From: Nitrospira sp.
GTDB lineage: Bacteria; Nitrospirota; Nitrospiria; Nitrospirales; Nitrospiraceae
DNA: 11,156 bases
Reading direction: 5' to 3'
Assembly: GCA_005116795.1 (NCBI GenBank)
Contig: SWDL01000166.1
Location: 1-11,156, forward strand
Shown here: positions 7,389-11,156 of the stretch, one piece after another
Position numbering within the stretch: the stretch's first letter is position 1
How the letters are laid out: each line of letters starts with the position of its first letter
Made by a program: the position numbers and the translations under genes
Notes under the pieces: generated by a model
Seen by the model: the letters and a program-made list of their open reading frames with translations, nothing else
Told to the model about the DNA's origin: nothing
The model's database searches: none

Positions 7389-7462
7389 GAATCTGTTGAT
7401 CTGATGATCTGTTGATTTGCTCAACGTCCGGTTATTCATCAGATCGATAGATCAACAGATTC
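7389..7462. repeat. Direct and inverted repeat cluster between convergent genes
   Basis: ATCTGTTGAT occurs twice in direct orientation (7391-7400, 7407-7416) and once inverted (ATCAACAGAT, 7451-7460). The outer arms GAATCTGTTGATCT (7389-7402) and AGATCAACAGATTC (7449-7462) are perfect 14-bp complements around a 46-base spacer. Inside it ATCTGATG (7399-7406) pairs with CATCAGAT (7437-7444). The cluster is AT-rich compared with its surroundings and lies between the ends of pyrE and the lipoprotein gene. It may act as a bidirectional terminator or be a remnant of a small mobile repeat; no T-run follows either arm, so intrinsic termination is doubtful. Confidence 0.75.
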
Positions 7463-7482
7463 ATTCTCCCCACGTTTCACAG

Positions 7483-7827
7483 CTACTTGCACTGAAACTG
7501 GATGCCCCAGCGGTACTCGGAGATGACTTCGGGTATCCCCTGATTCTCCACCAGGCGACTCCGCCCCTTGGTCTCTCCCTCTTTCATAATGGTGTAGCCC
7601 CCCTTGCAATGATCCTCCATGACGTGAAGGGCTTCCGATCGGAATCGCGTGGTCATCGACCCGACTTGTTCCTTGTAGGGGTAGGTGACGACCCCTCCGC
7701 GGTCGGTGGCTTGGATCAGCTTGGCGCCTTCGCTGCATCCGCCCGCCAGCCCTCCCAGCACCAAGAGCAGGATGCTTGACCACGTTTTCCAACGAGCGGT
7801 ATCATGGATCCGCTGTAGGCATCTCAT
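7483..7827 (-). CDS. Small putative lipoprotein of unknown function
   Basis: A 114-residue lipoprotein. A long n-region, then SSILLLVLGGLAGGC, with the lipobox LAGGC and lipidated Cys at 31. The mature part of about 84 residues holds two further Cys (HCKGG and the C-terminal FQCK), which could form a disulfide, and a GGVVTYPYKEQ segment; I recognise no named domain. The ATG at 7827 has only a weak GAGCGG before it. A second in-frame ATG at 7896 has AGGAG 6 bases before it, but it would lie inside the divergent rhodanese gene and give a 39-residue n-region before the hydrophobic part, so I prefer 7827. The gene is divergent from the rhodanese gene with 54 bases between starts and ends facing pyrE across the repeat cluster. 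Confidence 0.8.
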   Translation of the reverse strand: MRCLQRIHDTARWKTWSSILLLVLGGLAGGCSEGAKLIQATDRGGVVTYPYKEQVGSMTTRFRSEALHVMEDHCKGGYTIMKEGETKGRSRLVENQGIPEVISEYRWGIQFQCK

Positions 7828-7828
7828 C

Positions 7829-7840
7829 CGCTCATGAGCG
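7829..7840. promoter_or_regulatory. Perfect 12-bp palindrome in the divergent gap, operator candidate
   Basis: CGCTCATGAGCG is a perfect palindrome one base upstream of the lipoprotein ATG and 41 bases upstream of the rhodanese ATG. In so short a shared gap it could be an operator for both genes. It could also be chance: no second copy was seen in the window, and no clear promoter hexamers flank it. Confidence 0.3.
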
Positions 7841-7881
7841 TGCGTGGCTACTATGAGCCTGTTTCTCCTGGAGGTGATGTC

Positions 7882-8310
7882 ATGAGGCTGTTTCATCCGC
7901 GACTCCTGTTTCTGATTTTCTTGGGCTTTGCGACCGTGGGGCTTCCGGCGGTGCAGGCCGGTCACTCCTTCATTATCACAGTTCAGCAGTTGAAAGACGC
8001 GCTCGGGAAGGCCGTGACCCCCCAATCGAAGGGCTTTCTGCTCATCGACGTGCGCTCGCCCCAAGAGCATGCCGGCGGCATGATTCCAGGCACCGACCTG
8101 AATATTGAATTCACCCAGATCAAGTCGCAGCACCGGGAGCTCGGCGCGAAGCTCGACGATCACATCGTCGTCTACTGCCAATCCGGACGCCGCAGCAATA
8201 TCGCCGCCGAAACGCTGGCCGACCTGGGCTATACGCACGTCTACAATGTCCAAGGAAGCATGAACGCCTGGATCGAGGCCGGATTTTCTGTGGCGCCCGC
8301 GCGGCGGTGA
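7882..8310 (+). CDS. Exported single-domain rhodanese (sulfurtransferase)
   Basis: A 142-residue periplasmic protein with one rhodanese domain, like PspE in plan. The signal peptide is about residues 1-26, ending AVQA-GHS. The domain runs about 33-136: LLIDVRSPQEHAGGMIPG with D56, then the active loop VVYCQSGRRS with catalytic Cys99, then the closing NVQGSMNAWIEAGF segment. CxSGRRS fits an active thiosulfate or persulfide sulfurtransferase. I chose the ATG at 7882 because GGAGG lies 7 bases before it and it opens a clean signal peptide; the ATG at 7834 would add 16 residues without such support. The physiological sulfur acceptor is unknown. It is divergent from a lipoprotein gene and ends 12 bases from the convergent phosphodiester glycosidase gene. 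Confidence 0.92.
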   Translation: MRLFHPRLLFLIFLGFATVGLPAVQAGHSFIITVQQLKDALGKAVTPQSKGFLLIDVRSPQEHAGGMIPGTDLNIEFTQIKSQHRELGAKLDDHIVVYCQSGRRSNIAAETLADLGYTHVYNVQGSMNAWIEAGFSVAPARR

Positions 8311-8322
8311 CCCGAGGAAGAC

Positions 8323-9177
8323 TCAGCCTGGTTCCCTGGGAAAGACCCCGATCACGGCCGGGAGCGGAATGTGCGGCCGATCACCGGCATCGACAAGCCC
8401 GTACCAGGGAGGGGGCGCCCGCGCCCCGGCCCATTCTGTCGCCATGGTGGGATCGACGACCACATCCGATGAGGACCCTCCGTCCATCGCCATCGCATGA
8501 CTCAGTTCAGGCCGTTCCTGTTGCAGGCACTGCGCGAGATCCCAGAGTGCCGTCTCCTCTGAGGTCTTGATGATCAGGATCTTCCCGTCACGGTCCTCCG
8601 CCACCACCGTTTGCTGCGCGCGTTTGTCCGATCGCCGCACCCGCGGCCGGCCGGTTCGATCGAAGAGCATAAGGGATTGGGCGGCTTCTTCGAAGGCCGG
8701 CTGTTCTTCCGAGAAGTGATCGACGGACAGGTCGAGCACACGGGCCTTTCGCTCCCCCGATGCCGTCGGCTCCGCCACGAAAAGCCCCTTCCACCGCGCA
8801 TGCCGCCGGCCGCCCAGCCGTCTCCCGCCTTTCATCAGAATCCCCAAGTAGGAAAAGTCGGGCTGGAAGAGGCCGGCATTGACGATCACAGCCGCGCGCG
8901 TACGGCGCAGCCACTCGTCGATCGCCGGGGGGTCATCCAGCTTGTCATCCCGGTAGAAATAGACGGAAAATCGGAATCGGTCAGGATCGACTTTGACGAA
9001 TAAGAGCGACGCAACGTCCTGTCGGCAGCGGGTTCCGGGAGTCCAGGAGGTCACGAACAGGCCGTCGGCCAGTCGATCCCAGCGGAGATCTTCGGCTCGG
9101 GCCGGCTCCGTGGTGACGGCACAGCAGAGCCCAACGAGACAGGCCAGCAGGAGGCTGTGACAACGATGGAGCGGCAT
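8323..9177 (-). CDS. Exported phosphodiester glycosidase (NAGPA-domain) family protein
   Basis: A 284-residue secreted protein with a signal peptide of about 1-28 (ending ARA-ED). The rest matches the NAGPA/phosphodiester glycosidase fold, whose eukaryotic member removes GlcNAc from mannose-6-phosphodiester and whose bacterial members act on envelope or secreted polysaccharides. Visible landmarks are VIVNAGLF (about 97-104, the family N-x-G-x-F element), a middle SLMLFDRTGRPRV, an ILIIKTSE strand at about 200-207, and AMAMDGGSSSDVV (228-240), the family's LDGGxSS signature. The usual RTxxG element before the third strand appears altered to RAQQTVVAEDRDG. The ribosome site before ATG 9177 is poor. 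It follows nuoN on the same strand after a GC hairpin, so it probably has its own weak expression. The substrate is unknown. Confidence 0.88.
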   Translation of the reverse strand: MPLHRCHSLLLACLVGLCCAVTTEPARAEDLRWDRLADGLFVTSWTPGTRCRQDVASLLFVKVDPDRFRFSVYFYRDDKLDDPPAIDEWLRRTRAAVIVNAGLFQPDFSYLGILMKGGRRLGGRRHARWKGLFVAEPTASGERKARVLDLSVDHFSEEQPAFEEAAQSLMLFDRTGRPRVRRSDKRAQQTVVAEDRDGKILIIKTSEETALWDLAQCLQQERPELSHAMAMDGGSSSDVVVDPTMATEWAGARAPPPWYGLVDAGDRPHIPLPAVIGVFPREPG

Positions 9178-9198
9178 GACACGGACCGAAGATCGTCA

Positions 9199-9225
9199 CG
9201 CGGTCGCCGGAGTCCCGGCGACGCG
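9199..9225 (-). terminator. GC-rich hairpin just after the nuoN stop, candidate terminator
   Basis: GTCGCCGG (9203-9210) and CCGGCGAC (9215-9222) are perfect complements around a 4-base loop. CGC (9199-9201) and GCG (9223-9225) extend the stem past one bulged base. It begins 2 bases after the nuoN stop codon, the right place for a terminator on the minus strand. No T-run follows, so either termination is not of the simple intrinsic kind or the hairpin protects the 3' end of the nuoN message. Confidence 0.5.
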
Positions 9226-9227
9226 GG

Positions 9228-10724
9228 TTATCCACCGAACGGGAGCGCCGTCGGAGGCAGCGCGGCTGAGGTCCCGGCGAGATTGGAGAACATGAGTGTC
9301 GCGGCGACGACCCATTCGATGAAGGGCTTCGGGTAGATGCCGAGGACCAGGGTGCCGGCCAGGCCCACGTAGACGACGGCTTTCATCGGACCGGAGATGG
9401 TCAGGGGCGTCGGGTCGGTCGGTTCATTGATGTACATCTTCTTCACCACGACCAAGTAATAGTACAGCGAGATGACGACGTTGAGGAGCCCGACCACGAT
9501 CAAGGTATAGAGTTCCTCCTTGATCGCCGCCACAAAGATGTAGAGCTTTCCGATGAATCCGGCCAAGGGCGGGACGCCCGCCAAGGAGAGCAGAAAGACC
9601 AGCATGGCGAAGGCCAGGAAGGGCGAGCGTCGGTTCAAGCCGTTGTAATCCTCGATTTCATCGCTGTTGATCGAGTTCCCGACGGCGATCACAACGGCAA
9701 AGGCGCCGAGATTCGCAAACAGATAGGTCAGGAGGTAGAACAGCATGGCGTTGCCGCCGTCTTTCGTCCCGGCGGCCAATCCAATGAGCACGTTGCCGAT
9801 CTGCGCGATCCCTGAATAGGCCAGCAGTCGTTTGATGTTCTTCTGCGCGATGGCCACGATGTTCCCGTAGGTCATGGACAGGATGGACACGGCGACGAGC
9901 AGCAGCACCCATGCCGGCTTGAAGGCGGCCAGAGAGACGAAAAACATGCGCAGGAGAATCGCGAAGGCGGCGCCCTTGGGCGCGATCGACAGGAAGGCCG
10001 TCACCGGCGTGGGCGCGCCGTGATAGGTATCGGGAATCCAGGAGTGGAACGGCACGGCGCCGATCTTGAACCCCAGCGCCGCAAAGATCAGCAGGAACCC
10101 GATGGCCAGCCCCGGTGAGCCCGGGGTCGATGCGATGTCTGAAAAGACCAGCTTGCCGCTCTCGCCATAGACCAGGCTGATGCCATAGGCCAGCAAGCCG
10201 GCCGCGAAGATGCCGAGGATGAAGAATTTAAGCCCCGCCTCATTGGACGCCATGTCCTCGCGCAGGTAGGCCACCAGCACATAGAAACCGAAGGTCGAGA
10301 ACTCCAGGGTCACGAAGACGGAGAGCAGATCGTTGGCGGAGGCCATGAACATCATGCCCAAGGCCGACATGAGCACCAGGACATAGTATTCGCCCTGAAA
10401 GAACCGGAAGCGGTGGACATAGTCCATCGAGGCGAGGATGACGAGCATCGTGGAGAGCACGATGAAGATCTTGAAGAACAGGGCCATCCGGTCCAGCACG
10501 AACATGTTGTTGAACAGGGCGCCGGAGATCCCGCCCTGGTCGAACCAGATGAGCGTCCCGAGCACCGCCGCCAGCCCTCCGACGCTGAGATAGGCCACCT
10601 GCTCTTTCGGCATGCGAGGCCAGACAAAGTCCACCGTGAGCACCACACAGAGCCAGAACGTCAGCAGCGACTCGGGGAGCAGCAGGAGCAAATCGGCGCC
10701 GGTCAGGGTCAGGTTGAAAGTCAT
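9228..10724 (-). CDS. nuoN: NADH-quinone oxidoreductase subunit N
   Basis: Antiporter-like, proton-pumping membrane subunit of respiratory complex I, 498 residues and about 14 transmembrane helices. The key charged residues of the channel are present: E141 in TLEFSTFGFYVLVAY (TM5), K220 and H227 in LGFKIGAVPFHSWIPDTYHG, K250 in SIAPKGAAFAILLRM, and K393 in PPLAGFIGKLYIF. The HSWIPDTYHGAPTPVTAFLS block is typical of NuoN. The start is well supported: GGGAG lies 6 bases before ATG. Usually nuoN closes the nuo operon right after nuoM; here the gene upstream is a STAS-domain gene, 159 bases away, so this copy stands apart. A hairpin follows the stop. It should be functional; nothing in the sequence suggests decay. 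Confidence 0.96.
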   Translation of the reverse strand: MTFNLTLTGADLLLLLPESLLTFWLCVVLTVDFVWPRMPKEQVAYLSVGGLAAVLGTLIWFDQGGISGALFNNMFVLDRMALFFKIFIVLSTMLVILASMDYVHRFRFFQGEYYVLVLMSALGMMFMASANDLLSVFVTLEFSTFGFYVLVAYLREDMASNEAGLKFFILGIFAAGLLAYGISLVYGESGKLVFSDIASTPGSPGLAIGFLLIFAALGFKIGAVPFHSWIPDTYHGAPTPVTAFLSIAPKGAAFAILLRMFFVSLAAFKPAWVLLLVAVSILSMTYGNIVAIAQKNIKRLLAYSGIAQIGNVLIGLAAGTKDGGNAMLFYLLTYLFANLGAFAVVIAVGNSINSDEIEDYNGLNRRSPFLAFAMLVFLLSLAGVPPLAGFIGKLYIFVAAIKEELYTLIVVGLLNVVISLYYYLVVVKKMYINEPTDPTPLTISGPMKAVVYVGLAGTLVLGIYPKPFIEWVVAATLMFSNLAGTSAALPPTALPFGG

Positions 10725-10733
10725 TCTTTCTCC

Positions 10734-10871
10734 CGTGAAACGTGAAGCGTCGTTCGTGAAGCGTCGTTCGTGAAGCGTATCTCGTCTTCGGAACCGGACC
10801 CGTCACGTTTCACGTCATTTCCCATCGTTTCATGTTTCACGCCATTTCCCGTCGCATCACGCTTCACGTGA
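10734..10871. repeat. Degenerate TTCACG/CGTGAA repeat patch upstream of nuoN
   Basis: The unit CGTGAAGCGTCGTT stands twice in tandem (10741-10754, 10755-10768), with a third partial copy (10769-10778) and a CGTGAAA start at 10734. The right half carries the opposite orientation: TCACGTTTCACG near 10803-10814 and ACGCTTCACG at 10859-10868, the exact complement of CGTGAAGCGT. Two 21-base blocks beginning GTTTCACG (10807-10827 and 10834-10854) agree at 19 positions with a 27-base period. TCACG-CTTCA-CGTGA (10857-10871) is a small hairpin. The patch fills almost the whole gap between the STAS gene and nuoN. Similar TTCACG strings occur between genes in Nitrospira genomes, from memory. Confidence 0.75.
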
Positions 10872-10883
10872 GACGCGTCCCAC

Positions 10884-11156
10884 CTACGCCGCTTTCGACT
10901 GTCCACCCAGCGCATCTTGCTCATTGTCGTAGACGGGAATCAGTTTCTGAATGTTCGCCAGACTCATGATTTCCCGCACATAGCTCTGCGGCTTCAGCAT
11001 GCTCACCTTCGCTTGACTCAACTTAAAGTTCTGCGAGACAAGCGCCAGCAAGCCAAGGCCCGAGCTGTCCACGAAACGGACGTCGGCCATATTCAAGATC
11101 AGATGTCGACAGCCTTTCTGCCGGATGGCTTCCACCGCCGTTTTGAACTGCTCACG
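10884..11156 (-). CDS. STAS-domain protein, anti-sigma factor antagonist type, 5'-partial
   Basis: Cytoplasmic regulator of the SpoIIAA/RsbV kind. In that family the protein binds an anti-sigma kinase and is switched by Ser phosphorylation. Ninety residues are visible and the frame is open to the right edge of the window. The GTG at 11133-11135 is internal and not the start; a typical STAS protein of about 110 residues would have its first strand and helix beyond the edge. The signature VRFVDSSGLGLLALV is clear; the second Ser of DSSG is the one phosphorylated in SpoIIAA. The C-terminal helix (YVREIMSLANIQKLIPVYDN) is complete, followed by a short tail. The gene is upstream of nuoN on the same strand, with a repeat patch between. 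The partner kinase or phosphatase is not in view. Confidence 0.9.
   Translation of the reverse strand, partial: REQFKTAVEAIRQKGCRHLILNMADVRFVDSSGLGLLALVSQNFKLSQAKVSMLKPQSYVREIMSLANIQKLIPVYDNEQDALGGQSKAA

Noticed and set aside
7897..8253. Upstream extension of the small lipoprotein frame deep into the rhodanese gene
   Set aside because: It is the antisense of a well-supported rhodanese domain and would bury the lipoprotein signal peptide in the middle of the protein.
10734..10778. Possible CRISPR-like array
   Set aside because: The 14-base units are directly tandem with no spacers, and are too short and degenerate.
10721..10924. 67-residue open frame on the minus strand across the STAS end and the repeat patch
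   Set aside because: It overlaps the STAS gene in another frame and is encoded mostly by the degenerate repeats; its composition is repetitive and there is no sign of a protein family.

Overview
The window looks like a piece of a GC-rich, Gram-negative-type bacterial chromosome. It carries RND efflux parts, two lipoproteins with a lipobox, several Sec signal peptides, and a complex I subunit. My best guess is a member of Nitrospirota (Nitrospira-like). This rests on the overall look of the proteins, the mix of small exported proteins, and the degenerate TTCACG/CGTGAA repeat patch between genes. It is inference from memory, not a search result.

Layout. At the left, on the + strand, is the 3' part of a periplasmic adaptor gene (3-1064), followed 7 bases later by a complete CzcA/CusA-type RND metal efflux pump gene (1072-4137). 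An outer-membrane partner is not in view. Convergent to it, three minus-strand genes run 6536 to 4217. They encode a small exported charged protein, a lipoprotein with an Arg/Gly tail, and a secreted YD-repeat (RHS-like) protein. All three appear exported and none has a function I can assign. A good Fur-box-like sequence (6200-6218) lies between the first and second of them.

The middle holds a convincing pyrE (6724-7326, +). It converges on a small lipoprotein gene (7483-7827, -) across an inverted/direct repeat cluster (7389-7462). That lipoprotein gene is divergent from a gene for an exported single-domain rhodanese (7882-8310, +). The rhodanese gene converges tightly on an exported phosphodiester glycosidase (NAGPA-domain) gene (8323-9177, -).

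At the right, nuoN (9228-10724, -) is intact and has a strong GC hairpin just after its stop. Upstream of nuoN is a 159-base gap full of degenerate direct and inverted repeats. Beyond that is the 3' part of a STAS-domain (anti-sigma factor antagonist type) gene cut by the window edge. nuoN is therefore not directly preceded by nuoM, its usual neighbour.

No gap without a gene exceeds 300 bases. I see no rRNA, tRNA, CRISPR array, transposase or integrase. Most of the window is ordinary housekeeping and envelope content. The least explained parts are the three-gene exported cluster with its Fur-like site, and the two intergenic repeat patches.
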